Assembly (NCBI GenBank): GCA_020633675.1
Contig: JACKDE010000007.1
Span: 62,001-126,000, forward strand
DNA length: 64,000 bases
Source of the DNA: Deferribacteres bacterium
GTDB taxonomy: Bacteria > Zhuqueibacterota > Zhuqueibacteria > Zhuqueibacterales > Geothermadaptataceae
Direction of reading: 5' to 3'
The translations under genes and the position numbers were made by a program. The notes under the pieces are model-generated. The model saw nothing but the letters and a program-made list of their open reading frames with translations. It was not told the origin of the DNA and made no database searches. Positions 43,501 through 52,643 of this stretch are shown here, piece by piece (within the stretch, counting starts at the first letter, position 1; each line of letters begins with the position of its first letter).

Positions 43501-45025
43501 GCAACCTGCTGCCGCGTTGCGCAATCAAGCGGTCATTGACGCGGTCCCAGCTCAAGCGCGGTTTGAGGGCACGAATTTGCGAATCCTGATAGCGACCAGA
43601 AAGCATATTCAAAACATTATCAAAGAGTACCTGCGACAGGTTCCGATAGCAATAGCTCTGCCGAAAAAGGTGGAAAAGATCCACGCGAGGCCATTCCTGC
43701 AACGCAGCCTCTGCGAGAATTTGTTGTGCCAATACATCCAGGCAGTTTTCCGGTATTGTTGTCTCTTCGATCTCGTTTTGCTTCATACTGGCTGCCACAG
43801 CAATAGCATCGTCGAGGTCAGCACGGAACAGAGGAACAATCCGGCCTTTGCTGGTTGCTGCCAACGTATGACCACTGCGTCCGACACGTTGCAAGCCGCT
43901 GGAAATACTGGTCGGCGCCTGCAGGTGCACCACCAGATCGATGCTGCCGATATCGATCCCCAATTCGAGCGAGCCGGTTGCGACCACTGCCGGTATATCG
44001 CCATTTTTGAGGCGTGCTTCAATCTGGTAGCGCACTTCGCGTGAAATGCTGCCGTGATGTGCCTGCGCAATAACAGCATTCTCATTACCCGAAGTGCGTT
44101 GATGCAGCTCGTTGATTTGGCGCGCGATGCGTTCCGCTTGTGCGCGCATATTTACAAAAATCAAGGTGGTACGATGCTGGCAGATGTATTGGTAAACCTG
44201 CGAGATCACTGCCGGCCAAACTGTTGAATCCGGCAAGTTGTTAAAATTGTCAACCGGACACTCAATTTTCAGATCAAGCTGTCTGGGCCCGCCACAGTCA
44301 ATGATGTTGACAGCGCGCTGCTGGATAAAATTTGTTTTCGGATCAATATTTTGGCCTCCCAGGAAGGCCGCAATCCGCTCCAGCGGACGCTGGGTAGCGG
44401 ATAGCCCGATGCGCACAGGCTCAAAATCGCAGAGCGGCATGAGGCGTTCGAGCGACAGACTCAGATGCACGCCGCGCTTGCTGTTGCACATGGCATGGAT
44501 TTCATCAACAATAATATATTTGAGCTGCCGAAAAATTTCCCGTCCTTGAGCAGAAGTAAGCAGCAGATAGAGCGATTCCGGCGTTGTTATGAGGATATGA
44601 GGTGGCCGCCGTACGATGGACTGACGAACATGCGATGGCGTATCACCGGTGCGAACCTGGGTTCGAATCTCGGGTGGGTGCCAACCGAGCGATTTGGCGG
44701 TTTCTGCGATGCCTGCGAGCGGCTGCTGCAAATTAAGGTAAATGTCATTGTTGAGGGCTTTGAGCGGCGAAATGTACAAGGTGTGCACGCCTTCACGATT
44801 GCGCGCGAACGTTTTGGGCGGTGTATCCATGCCTTTGCGAAACAGCGCATCGATGCACCATAGAAAGGCTGCAAGCGTTTTACCTGAGCCGGTTGGGGCG
44901 AGAATAAGGGTGTGCTCGGATTTGGCAATCGAAGGCCATCCCTGCACCTGTGGCGGACTCGGTGCTGAAAATTGTTGCTGAAACCAGGTGGCAACAGCCG
45001 GGTGAAAGTCTGGCATGGAAGGCAT
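40529..45025 (-). CDS. lhr: Lhr-type superfamily 2 DNA helicase
   Basis: The 1498-residue protein has the size and layout of bacterial Lhr (E. coli 1538). The N-terminal RecA-like pair carries Walker A APTGSGKT, motif Ia SPLKALNNDI, Walker B VDEIHAM, LSATQRP, TGSLELGIDIGSID and QRVGRSGH. A winged helix/Lhr core and the long C-terminal extension follow. Lhr translocates 3'-5' on single-stranded DNA and unwinds RNA:DNA hybrids in repair. ATG 45025 has only a weak Shine-Dalgarno. It is downstream of the korAB pair across a terminator and convergent with the esterase gene. Confidence 0.94.
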   Translation of the reverse strand: MPSMPDFHPAVATWFQQQFSAPSPPQVQGWPSIAKSEHTLILAPTGSGKTLAAFLWCIDALFRKGMDTPPKTFARNREGVHTLYISPLKALNNDIYLNLQQPLAGIAETAKSLGWHPPEIRTQVRTGDTPSHVRQSIVRRPPHILITTPESLYLLLTSAQGREIFRQLKYIIVDEIHAMCNSKRGVHLSLSLERLMPLCDFEPVRIGLSATQRPLERIAAFLGGQNIDPKTNFIQQRAVNIIDCGGPRQLDLKIECPVDNFNNLPDSTVWPAVISQVYQYICQHRTTLIFVNMRAQAERIARQINELHQRTSGNENAVIAQAHHGSISREVRYQIEARLKNGDIPAVVATGSLELGIDIGSIDLVVHLQAPTSISSGLQRVGRSGHTLAATSKGRIVPLFRADLDDAIAVAASMKQNEIEETTIPENCLDVLAQQILAEAALQEWPRVDLFHLFRQSYCYRNLSQVLFDNVLNMLSGRYQDSQIRALKPRLSWDRVNDRLIAQRGSRLLATMSGGTIPDSGNYTVYLSESNTRLGDLNEEFAFENQVGDTFYLGNNEWRIDQITHDRILVSPVAAIQPKPPFWKGGLLHRDYATSLKIAAFRREFLQHALDGTAQNWLRERIDADGRTSRLLIDYFQDQLDHTGAVATDHELICELYRDTSNEPHVALHSPFGGRVNGAWAIALAAALEKRYGSEVQYMYDDDGILLRLLDTAEPPPFEDLLKMTGDDLEKLLVGALANTPTFAIFFRHNAGRAMLLPRARQGKRIPLWLQRLRSADLLQVVQKYPDFPIVIETYRECLQDIFDLPGLRDVSEKIIAGKIKIHFVQTSYPSPMISGLTFNFLANNLYENDRTRLPGQAAFISSELLADILNKENIPAIVTNDVVEDAERRWQFLASGTRACDAEQLFGIIERLGPISEPDLQQRSAEAVSAWMQTLREAGRITETAAGWIAQTDAAFYSHDPDLSIAQKLIRRYLANHGPKSGTEIEIRTGMSGDLLEQALGKLLEQKLIVNGKLLAENDEIVYCDRDNFAELYRRAISKRRQFDMPARWSDFLQFQLCWHGIGEPNQTLSAVLSKYTGYHMPLHFLEREIFATRLATMKTGELHKIREHFTQLVKNGEFVLYGSQPAEESRRSVFVLARQQGNLRTTHEQLDALADGLAETERTIISFLQSNGASYGKDIIDGTGFSLVQIQRGLAVLANSGLASCDNDTIFLQTILHQPVTEQSEQSQPWQQSLPGWRQRSRLRRPARSQIEYDIRKSMPLRETRWFLTSNFAAFGREVTEEQRAMAQARLLLQRYGILVKEWYRHENGLMPWPKLFYQLKRLEWQGEIYHGYFVAGLSGVQFALPEAVELLKRVQRSEVAETEEYTLLSTIDPALPFGRHIQWNLLNGAGEKIRVTRASSNHILFAGRLPVVYSENFGTRLFALADFAEAHLDELVERCKNWLHLHTDLRPRRRIEIQQIDGKSAAKHAEAAKFLQAGFERERDKLVLWPSRATS

Positions 45026-45097
45026 ATCGAATCTCAGAATCGATCATTCAACGATGAAGACTGTTCATCGTATTTCGGGGAAAGCTGCATATAAAAA

Positions 45098-45130
45098 TGC
45101 CTGACGGGCGTGCGCAGGTCAGGCGTTTTT
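45098..45130 (-). terminator. Rho-independent terminator after korB
   Basis: GTCAGGCG (45118-45125) and TGCCTGAC (45098-45105) pair. On the minus strand the stem is followed by TTTTTAT, ending transcription about 25 nt past the korB stop and before lhr. Confidence 0.75.
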
Positions 45131-45153
45131 GTCTCTGGGTCACATTGTATGAG

Positions 45154-46209
45154 CTACATCAGCTCAGCCATGAGTTCATCGAGGGCTTCCGGCTTGGGAC
45201 GCACCTTCTCTTGCGGCAGAGTGCCCAGCGGCGCGTCATCCAGGTTTAAACGATCGAACAGGTTTTGCTCTTCCGGATTAACATAGAAAATGCCGGTAAC
45301 CAGCTCACCCTGAGTGCGCCGCTCAATCAGCTTTTGAATGGACTCAGCGCGATTATTGGGGGAGTAGTTCTCGGGTAATTTGCTCAGCAACAGTTGCGAG
45401 CCATCATGCATGGTGACATTGACGGTTTCGCCCGGCTCGTAGTCAACATTGATTTCCTCAAAATAAGGTACAAAGCTGACCTCGCCAAAATACTCCTCAT
45501 GCTCCTGAACGTAGGCGTAGCTCTTGGTAGAGCCTTCGTGATCGTTGAAGGTTACGCATGGCGAAATGACATCGATCATGGCTGTGCCGCGGTGTGCGAT
45601 GGCCGCTTTTAAAATAGACAAAAGCTGCTTTTTGTCACCGGAAAAGCTGCGTGCCACGAATGTTGCGCCAAGCTCGATTGCCAGCACGCATGTATCGATT
45701 GGCTGAAAATCATTGACCACTCCGGTTTTGAGCGTTGAGCCGATATCAGCCGTCGCGGAGAACTGGCCTTTGGTCAAGCCATAGCAACCGTTGTCTTCGA
45801 TAATGTAGACCAGTGGCAGATTGCGCCGCATCAGGTGGACAAACTGGCCGATGCCGATTGAAGCCGTATCGCCATCGCCACTGACGCCGATACCGAGCAG
45901 GGTGCGGTTGGCAAGCAAGGCTCCTGTGGCGACTGACGGCATGCGGCCATGCACGGCATTAAATCCGTGCGAGGCACTCAGAAAATAGGCTGGCGATTTA
46001 CTCGAACAGCCAATGCCGGACAACTTGACAACAGAGTAGGGATCAATATTCATTTCGTAAAATGCTGAAACAATACGTTCGGAAATGGCATTGTGCCCAC
46101 AGCCCGCACATAATGTTGTTTTGCCGCCTTTGTAAAGGCCAAGGTCAAATCCGGCCTGATTGAGTTTGAGTGCAGGATTGGGAGTTACGACTTTTTGCCT
46201 ATCTGCCAT
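45154..46209 (-). CDS. 2-oxoacid:ferredoxin oxidoreductase subunit beta
   Basis: The 351-residue protein carries the beta-subunit signature: CAGCGHN (34-40) binding an Fe-S cluster, GCSSKSPAYF, and the ThDP motif GVSGDGDTASIGI with DNGCYGLTKGQ. Together with the gamma-alpha subunit it oxidises a 2-oxoacid (2-oxoglutarate or pyruvate type) and reduces ferredoxin. Subunit specificity is not resolved; the KorB-like 'PYF..' C-terminal region favours 2-oxoglutarate. Its start overlaps the end of the alpha gene by 11 bp. Confidence 0.92.
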   Translation of the reverse strand: MADRQKVVTPNPALKLNQAGFDLGLYKGGKTTLCAGCGHNAISERIVSAFYEMNIDPYSVVKLSGIGCSSKSPAYFLSASHGFNAVHGRMPSVATGALLANRTLLGIGVSGDGDTASIGIGQFVHLMRRNLPLVYIIEDNGCYGLTKGQFSATADIGSTLKTGVVNDFQPIDTCVLAIELGATFVARSFSGDKKQLLSILKAAIAHRGTAMIDVISPCVTFNDHEGSTKSYAYVQEHEEYFGEVSFVPYFEEINVDYEPGETVNVTMHDGSQLLLSKLPENYSPNNRAESIQKLIERRTQGELVTGIFYVNPEEQNLFDRLNLDDAPLGTLPQEKVRPKPEALDELMAELM

Positions 46210-48055
46210 TTTTGCTGTCCTTTTCTTCGTTCAAAATGAGTGAGAGCACGCGATCTGATGATAAGGGCAGACCATCGAAATTAATCAAACTGCGCATTTT
46301 GCCAATACGCTTAGTCCCAAAATCGATCTTCATCAATTGATACATTTGCGCATCACGATTCTGATCGATTACATAGACATATTCGTGCTGATCAATAAAA
46401 GCTGCCAATTCTTCGGTAAATGGATAGGCGCGAAGACGCAAGTAATCTGTCGCCAGACCATGTTGCTTTTGCAGAGCATCGCGCACTTCGACAATCGGGT
46501 AGTGGCTGGTGCCATAAGCAACAATACCGAATTTGGCGTTCTCCATTTTTTCCACAACAGGTTTGGGCACAAGTTTGCGCGCTGTTTCAAATTTCTTGTT
46601 GAGCCGGTTGAGCAGCACTTCAAAATTCTGATGATCTTCAGAATAACGTGCATACTCATCATGGCCTGTGCCGCGGGTAAAATAGGGCGCTTTATGATGT
46701 TTTGTGCCGGCCAGCGTACGGTAGGGAATACCGTCACCATCGACATCTTTATAGCGACCAAAATCATCGAGCTTCTCAAGTTGCTCAGCCGTCAGCACTT
46801 TGCCGCGGTTAATGGGATTTTCAGGATACCGAAACGGATCGGCCATCCAGTTGTTCATACCCAAATCGAGGTCACTCATAACGAACACCAAAGACTGCAA
46901 CTGTTCAGCCAAATCGAAGGCTTGGCCTGCCATTTCATAGATTTCTTCAGGCGAAGATGGCAGCAGCATGACATTTTTGGTATCGCCGTGTGAAAGAAAA
47001 GCGGTCGAAAGCAGATCTCCCTGCATTGTACGCGTCGGCAATCCAGTCGATGGTCCAACACGCTGAACGTCAAAAACGACACCGGGTATCTCTGCGAAAT
47101 AGGCAAGGCCGCTGAATTCAGACATGAGGGAAATACCAGGGCCGGAAGTTGCTGTCATCGATCTGGCACCAGCCCAGCCTGCGCCGACGACCATCCCCAA
47201 TGCCGCAATTTCATCTTCTGCCTGAATGACGGCAAAGGTGGCTTTGCCAGTTTCCGGATCGATGCGGTAACGCCGCAGGTAGTCAATCAGTGATTCAATT
47301 AATGAAGATGATGGTGTGATCGGATACCATGTCACGACAGTCACGCCGGCAAAGAGACACCCAAGCGCTGCGGCGGCGTTGCCATCGATGATGATTTTGC
47401 CTTTGGTTTTGTCCATCCGCTCAAGTCGAAATTTATCTTGCGATGGCAGCTTTTCAGCTGCAAATTCAAATCCGATTTGTGCTGCCTGAATGTTGAGCGC
47501 CGCAGCTTTGGGCTTGTTGGGGAACTGTTTTCGGATCGCTTCCTCAACTTCGGCCATTTCAATGCCAATCAGTTTGGCAACAATGCCATTATAAACGATA
47601 TTTCGTACCAATTTGCGAAGTTTGGCATTTGGCACAATCTCTTTCACCAATTCGTTGAACGGTACGGGATAAAATTCGATATCATCGCGCAGGGAGTCCA
47701 GCTTCAACGGCTCGTCATAAACGACTAAACTGCCGGGCTGCATTTTAAACAGATCATCCGTAGCGGTCTCAGGATTCATCGCGACCAGCAAGTCGATTTG
47801 GTCGCGGCGGGCGACATAGCCGTGTTTGTTGGCGCGAATCGTGAACCAGGTTGGCAGGCCCTGAATATTGGATGGAAAAAGGTTCTTGCCACTGACCGGG
47901 ATGCCCATTTGGAAAATGGAACGCAATAACGCTGTATTCGCGCTTTGGCTGCCAGATCCATTCGCTGTTGCCACGTGAATAACAATATCATTGATCTTGG
48001 TTTGCACTGAAGTCTCGCTTACTTTATTTTGTATTTTATCACCTATCGTGTTCAA
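46199..48055 (-). CDS. 2-oxoacid:ferredoxin oxidoreductase, gamma-alpha fusion
   Basis: The 618-residue protein fuses a gamma domain (about 20-190) to the alpha domain with the substrate motif YPITPSSSLIESL, QAEDEIAALGMVVGAGWAG and TSGPGISLMSE. It pairs with the adjacent beta subunit. The TTG start at 48055 is supported by GAGG 6 nt upstream, and a -35/-10 pair lies at 48130-48108. No ferredoxin gene adjoins. Confidence 0.92.
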   Translation of the reverse strand: MNTIGDKIQNKVSETSVQTKINDIVIHVATANGSGSQSANTALLRSIFQMGIPVSGKNLFPSNIQGLPTWFTIRANKHGYVARRDQIDLLVAMNPETATDDLFKMQPGSLVVYDEPLKLDSLRDDIEFYPVPFNELVKEIVPNAKLRKLVRNIVYNGIVAKLIGIEMAEVEEAIRKQFPNKPKAAALNIQAAQIGFEFAAEKLPSQDKFRLERMDKTKGKIIIDGNAAAALGCLFAGVTVVTWYPITPSSSLIESLIDYLRRYRIDPETGKATFAVIQAEDEIAALGMVVGAGWAGARSMTATSGPGISLMSEFSGLAYFAEIPGVVFDVQRVGPSTGLPTRTMQGDLLSTAFLSHGDTKNVMLLPSSPEEIYEMAGQAFDLAEQLQSLVFVMSDLDLGMNNWMADPFRYPENPINRGKVLTAEQLEKLDDFGRYKDVDGDGIPYRTLAGTKHHKAPYFTRGTGHDEYARYSEDHQNFEVLLNRLNKKFETARKLVPKPVVEKMENAKFGIVAYGTSHYPIVEVRDALQKQHGLATDYLRLRAYPFTEELAAFIDQHEYVYVIDQNRDAQMYQLMKIDFGTKRIGKMRSLINFDGLPLSSDRVLSLILNEEKDSKNGR

Positions 48056-48107
48056 TATCGCCTCAATAATTTGAGAGTATCGAAGAAGCGCCCAAAAGAA
48101 AAGTTTA

Positions 48108-48135
48108 AATATAGATAAAAATTTTTCAAAGTAAA
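48108..48135 (-). promoter_or_regulatory. Candidate promoter of the korAB pair
   Basis: Minus-strand TTTACT (48135-48130) and TATATT (48113-48108) with 16 nt between them form a plausible sigma-70 promoter, about 50 nt before the TTG start. Confidence 0.4.
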
Positions 48136-48160
48136 GAGTTTATTGATGGATAGAAGGCAA

Positions 48161-48197
48161 ATGTCATGCCTGAGAACAGGAATATGTCATGCCAGAA
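48161..48197. repeat. Two short degenerate copies of the dispersed repeat
   Basis: TGTCATGCCTGAGAACAGGA (48162-48181) and TGTCATGCCAGAA (48185-48197) share the repeat core and are tandem. A TTCGCTAGA follows at 48216, also present at 17631. Confidence 0.4.
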
Positions 48198-48219
48198 AGG
48201 TTTGAAGAAAGATGCTTCG

Positions 48220-49113
48220 CTAGAACAGTTCGATTTGCTCAGGATTGTGGGAGCGTTTGATGTTGGCGAGCGATGGATAAACTAACGCTAATTCTGCAGG
48301 GATGCGCACTTTTTGCCCGGATAATTTGAACATCAGCTCAAATGCATTTTTCAATGCCAGACCGCGGAAATGGTTGTTGAATACGACATAGGCAGAGTTG
48401 GTCTTTTTTGAAGCAGCATTAACCGGGATGAACAATTGCTGCAATTCGGCCTCGCCATAGTCATAATCATAGCGACTATCGCGGGTTGCGTCGGCATGAA
48501 ACCACATGTGTTCATTTCTACCGTGAAAGCGAAAATAGCAAAACGGGGCTGTGATGTGTTTTTTGAGCGCAAGACCCTGCCCGACAATAGGTTGATCGAT
48601 ATTGGCCAGCGCAATGCTTCGGCTGCGCAGCATATCATGGATCTCAGGATGATCCCAGCTTTGATGGCGCACTTCGACGACCAGCGGGTACATACTAAAC
48701 GTGGTGACGATGCGAAACAGCCAAGAACGATTGTCAATGGTGTTGTGAAAAGATTGCGGGAATTGCATCAGCAGTGCTGCAAAACGGTCCGCTTCCATCA
48801 AAACATCAATGCCTTGCTGGACAGCCCGAACTTCTTCGGAAGTGTAATGGCTGCGTTCCAAAACAAATTTCTGCCAGAGCTTGGCCGAAAACGTGAATTT
48901 AGGATTGAATGCCACGCTGCGCAGCCAGCGCTTTGACGCCTCTGCAGACTGAGGGTGATAGTATGAAGAGTTGATCTCCACAAAGTCGAAATGTTGTGCG
49001 AGAAAATTGAGTTCGGAGAAGCTTTTCTGGGTTTTGGTGGGGTAAAATCTTCCCTTCCAATCAGGATAGGACCAACCTGCGGGCCCAATATACAAATTAG
49101 CACGCCCGGCCAT
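48220..49113 (-). CDS. DUF72 family protein (YecE-like)
   Basis: The 297-residue protein has the TIM-barrel-like DUF72 fold. It starts IGPAGWSYPDWKGRFYP, and VEINSSYY, ALLMQFPQSF, VEVRHQSW and FNNHFRGLALKNA are diagnostic. No enzymatic function is firmly established. It is a single minus-strand gene upstream of korA, separated from the caspase-like gene by 62 nt. AGAGGTGCGCT precedes ATG 49113. Confidence 0.92.
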   Translation of the reverse strand: MAGRANLYIGPAGWSYPDWKGRFYPTKTQKSFSELNFLAQHFDFVEINSSYYHPQSAEASKRWLRSVAFNPKFTFSAKLWQKFVLERSHYTSEEVRAVQQGIDVLMEADRFAALLMQFPQSFHNTIDNRSWLFRIVTTFSMYPLVVEVRHQSWDHPEIHDMLRSRSIALANIDQPIVGQGLALKKHITAPFCYFRFHGRNEHMWFHADATRDSRYDYDYGEAELQQLFIPVNAASKKTNSAYVVFNNHFRGLALKNAFELMFKLSGQKVRIPAELALVYPSLANIKRSHNPEQIELF

Positions 49114-49175
49114 AGCGCACCTCTAATTTAACCCAAATGGTTGGCATGGTTTGGCGGACGGCGTTCATCTAAGTT

Positions 49176-50195
49176 CTAGTTCTCCCTTTGCTTCGCCAAT
49201 TCGATCATCAATGTTTCCAGAGCTTTGTAATACGCTTCTTCTGACATGCTATCCTTTTGGGCTTTTAGCGCATCGATTTGTTCCAAAATGCTTTTTTGCG
49301 CTGATGAAAGCGCTTCTGTATTAGCAGCTGATGTTCTCGGCGGTACCTGCTGTTGCTGTCGAAAAAGAAAATTGGCAGCAAGCCTCCCATCTCCGGAGAG
49401 CAAATCAGGTGTTTCAGTACCCTCGCCATCACCGTTGTCATCAAGCAAGGGATGTTCAGGGCGAAGTTGTTTTTTTTCTTCGTAATCCCGGATCAGGTTG
49501 TCGCGGGCAAAAATGAATGCTTCGGTAACCGAAAGTTCGCCATCTTTATTTAAATCTGCATCGAGATCCATTTCCAGGGCGCGCAAAAAATGATCAGCGA
49601 ATCTCGTAGCGTTGCGCTCAATACCGTTTCGTGTTGCGGTGACCACTATACGTCCATCCTTGCTCACTTTTTCAACGAAAGGTCCACTGGCGCTTGCCAT
49701 ATTGACCAGCAGTTGGCGTTTCGCAGGTAATTTGTTCAGAAAATTAGCAAAATCCATATCTCTCAAATCGGGGCCGGTCAAGTTGAGTTTTGCCCATTCA
49801 CCATCGAAAGAACCGTGCCCAAATATAAAAACAAGCAAGGCGTCATCTTCTGTCAGGTTACTATTGAATTGTTCAAATGCTGACCTGACGGATTTGGCAT
49901 CATTGGCAGAAAATTCCAGCAATGAATCCGCTTCGGTTTCGACAAGCACGGTAATGTCCTGTTCCGCAAAGCCGAACTTGGTCATCATGAGATCGCGAAG
50001 CTGGGACGCTTGAGAATAAAATTTGGTACGATATTCTTCAGTGCCGCCATTACCAGCGAGGATCAGCACTTTCTTTTCTGCCGCAAAAAGTGGATAGGAG
50101 ACAGCGAGCAAAAATGCAACCGCAATGGAGGAAATTATCTTTCGCAAAAGTCCATTTTGGCGTTTTGAGTAGACTGGTGATTTAGTCCGTTTCAT
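49176..50195 (-). CDS. Caspase/C13-like secreted protein with Ser in place of catalytic Cys, plus EF-hand
   Basis: The 339-residue protein has an N-terminal signal anchor (about 18-38). The caspase/legumain-like core has the His motif FGHGSF (His127) and, where peptidases have ACxSG, the sequence ASASG (167-171). The nucleophile is thus Ser168 or absent. An EF-hand loop (Asp214, Asn216, Asp218, Glu225) follows, then a Gln-rich coiled tail. Related proteins with a 'NxASASGPF' element occur next to vWA/MoxR gene sets, in planctomycetes and elsewhere. It is 18 nt after the vWA/GATase gene and probably ends the operon. A scaffold or a Ser-dependent protease are both possible. Confidence 0.7.
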   Translation of the reverse strand: MKRTKSPVYSKRQNGLLRKIISSIAVAFLLAVSYPLFAAEKKVLILAGNGGTEEYRTKFYSQASQLRDLMMTKFGFAEQDITVLVETEADSLLEFSANDAKSVRSAFEQFNSNLTEDDALLVFIFGHGSFDGEWAKLNLTGPDLRDMDFANFLNKLPAKRQLLVNMASASGPFVEKVSKDGRIVVTATRNGIERNATRFADHFLRALEMDLDADLNKDGELSVTEAFIFARDNLIRDYEEKKQLRPEHPLLDDNGDGEGTETPDLLSGDGRLAANFLFRQQQQVPPRTSAANTEALSSAQKSILEQIDALKAQKDSMSEEAYYKALETLMIELAKQREN

Positions 50196-50213
50196 TCCGA
50201 TTTTCCTGTCAGA

Positions 50214-52574
50214 TTACGACAATCCTTTGGCGCGCCGCGCGATCCACTCAGCAGCAAGCAATAATAAAATTATGAAAAACAGAGCCGGCGAGTCCCAAAT
50301 ATCTCGTTCGACAGTTTTCGAATAGCTCGATTTGGCGATTGCCAGTTCATCGGCAATATTGTCTGCAGTAGAGATATGAAGGTATTTCCCACCGGAAATC
50401 TCGGCAATGCGCTTTAGAAGGGATTCCTGCAAATCGGGACGCTGAAACTCGATATGGTTGTCAGCGACAAAAAAAGATGTTGTGGCGTGACCAAGGAATT
50501 TGCCTGCTGGATCATTGGCCGTCACATCGACTTGATACAATCCTTCAGCGCCTGGATTGAATTGGGCTTTGTATTGACCAGGCCGGCTAAGGTCGGGCAG
50601 CACATCAAGCATGCGTGATGCCCCTACAGGTGGATCGCCGCGGCCGGTTTCACCACGTCCGTTAGCACCAAAAGGTACGGTAACCTCAACCGTCAAGTTT
50701 GCATTGTTGACTGCGCTAAAGCTACTATCCAGCGCATTAATTTGCATGGTTACCTGTTCGCCCGGGCTGTAGTTTTCTTTTTGCTGATGAACAGCAACCG
50801 GCTCTGGCGCACTCAGGGCCAACCATCGCACCACTTGCCGCCAAAAAGTTTCATGCCGCACGTCGGCTGCTTCTAATTTCATTTGCCACAGCCATATAGT
50901 CGAATTTGCAATCACCATCGAGCGACCGCGACCATAACGCTGTTCGGCGATAATGATTTTTTCGCGATCAGGTTGGCTGAGGGGGTGGATGCCCAGCACA
51001 CTTGCGCCCGGCTTGGCAGCGCCAAGTGGATTGTAGCCTTTCAGTTCAGGCATGCCAAGCCACATTTCCCTATTCATCTGGAGATCCGGGGACAATTGCA
51101 GGATGGGGGAGCGCAACCCTTCCGGCGTTAATTGCAGCTGAAACTCCTGCAGTCGCAGCGGATTGGAGTAAGCCTGCGCGGCTTCGGCATCGTCGAGCAA
51201 ATCCACAGGTAAAATGTCGACGATTTCGGTGTTTTGCCAGCCGCCCTGAGTGAATGCTTTGGGCCCACCCAGCATTAACAATCCACCACCGCGCTCGGAG
51301 ACATACGACTTCAGCAAACGTTGTTGCTCTTCAGTCAACAAGTCTGCGCCGATGCTGCCAATGATAATAGCCTCATAGCTGTACAGCTCACTCTTGGTTC
51401 GCGGGAAGCCTGTTTTAAGCTCATTTTCGCTTTGAATGCCTTGCCTATAGAATTTTTCCGGCCCGGTGCGCACCAGTGAGATGAGTCGCAGCGATTTGTC
51501 CAAATCGATCGCACGCTTTAAAAATTTAAACTCCCATGGGTGCAATTCTTCAACATATAAAATTTGCGCTACTTTCTCCTCGTTGTTGACGAGAAAATGG
51601 CGTTCGTTGTTAACCTCAATGATTTCATCCTCGTCCGGCACAATCCGTGCTGTGTATTGCAGAAAACCTTTCTTGCCTGGCTGATGTGTCAGATTCACCC
51701 GCGTGTATTTGTTGTTCAAAGCCACCTGTGTTGTCTCGATCACTTCGCCATCTTCAAGCAATTCGATGGTTGCTGTTCTTTGGTTGGTATTGCGGGTATG
51801 AATCAGCGCCGTCATTTCAACAATATCATTCTCCGTAACCGAGTGTGATGAGCTAATATTCGTTAATTGAATATCGTCAACTATTTCGGAGCCAACACCG
51901 ACCGTGTAAACCGGTATGTCTGCATTTTTCAGGGTTGCCGATAGCTGCAGCGGATCACTGCCAGCATTTTCTGACTGACTTGTTGCAGATGATTGCGTCT
52001 CTGCTCCATCAGTGACGAGGATTACGGAGGAAATCGGGTGCGTCTGTGTCTGCTTTTCGGCAAAGGCAAGTGCGCTGGTCAAATCGGTGAATTTGCCTGT
52101 TGCCTGTAAGGAGTCCGATTCATCCAGTGGAGAAACAGCTTCGCCAAATTGATAGATAAGTACATTGAAATTTTGCTCCAACGCCTTTTTAATGCCTGGA
52201 TTTTGGTTCGAGCCAAGCCATTGCGACACTTTTTCAGCACGGCTTTTTTGATCGTCGCTATCGGTAATGCTCATGCTCTCAGAGTTGTCGAGCAGCACCA
52301 AGACAGTGCCTTTCTTGGGCACAATGGAAGTAATGCTGATAAACGGCTCAGCAATAATCAGCAGGATGATGAGCAGTGCGGCTATTTTCAGTGATGCCAA
52401 TGAAGCGCGTAGCAGGGCAGAAGTCGGTGCGATGGTTTTGCGGTATATAAAAAACAGCACCGCTGCCAGCGCGACTACAGCCAGCAAAAGCCATCCCCAG
52501 CCCGGCATGTTCCGGAACGCCCAAATGCCTTGCTCGTAAACAATCTTGCTGTATTTAAACAAAAATTCAAACAT
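50214..52574 (-). CDS. vWA and glutamine amidotransferase-like membrane protein
   Basis: The protein is about 786 residues. Two N-terminal helices (about 25-45 and 55-80) precede a vWA domain (MIDAS LLDNSESMS, VTDGAE). A cytoplasmic or periplasmic region with Ig-like strands follows, and then a GATase-1-like fold (GSIGADLLTEEQQRLL, GGGLLMLGGPKAF) and a single C-terminal helix (ALFFIILLLLAAEWIARRA). This layout recurs in bacteria next to DUF4175, BatA and MoxR genes. The function is unknown; a role in envelope homeostasis is inferred. I chose ATG 52574; GTG 52598 adds eight residues. Confidence 0.75.
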   Translation of the reverse strand: MFEFLFKYSKIVYEQGIWAFRNMPGWGWLLLAVVALAAVLFFIYRKTIAPTSALLRASLASLKIAALLIILLIIAEPFISITSIVPKKGTVLVLLDNSESMSITDSDDQKSRAEKVSQWLGSNQNPGIKKALEQNFNVLIYQFGEAVSPLDESDSLQATGKFTDLTSALAFAEKQTQTHPISSVILVTDGAETQSSATSQSENAGSDPLQLSATLKNADIPVYTVGVGSEIVDDIQLTNISSSHSVTENDIVEMTALIHTRNTNQRTATIELLEDGEVIETTQVALNNKYTRVNLTHQPGKKGFLQYTARIVPDEDEIIEVNNERHFLVNNEEKVAQILYVEELHPWEFKFLKRAIDLDKSLRLISLVRTGPEKFYRQGIQSENELKTGFPRTKSELYSYEAIIIGSIGADLLTEEQQRLLKSYVSERGGGLLMLGGPKAFTQGGWQNTEIVDILPVDLLDDAEAAQAYSNPLRLQEFQLQLTPEGLRSPILQLSPDLQMNREMWLGMPELKGYNPLGAAKPGASVLGIHPLSQPDREKIIIAEQRYGRGRSMVIANSTIWLWQMKLEAADVRHETFWRQVVRWLALSAPEPVAVHQQKENYSPGEQVTMQINALDSSFSAVNNANLTVEVTVPFGANGRGETGRGDPPVGASRMLDVLPDLSRPGQYKAQFNPGAEGLYQVDVTANDPAGKFLGHATTSFFVADNHIEFQRPDLQESLLKRIAEISGGKYLHISTADNIADELAIAKSSYSKTVERDIWDSPALFFIILLLLAAEWIARRAKGLS

Positions 52575-52643
52575 AATCTTTGCTGATTTAAATGGCACTT
52601 ATCGTAAGTTGTTATTCTGTAAAAAAAAGAGCTATGGGTAGCC

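Noticed and set aside
44640..44665. tRNA-like GGTTCGAATCTC segment
   Set aside because: It lies within the lhr coding region, with no cloverleaf around it.
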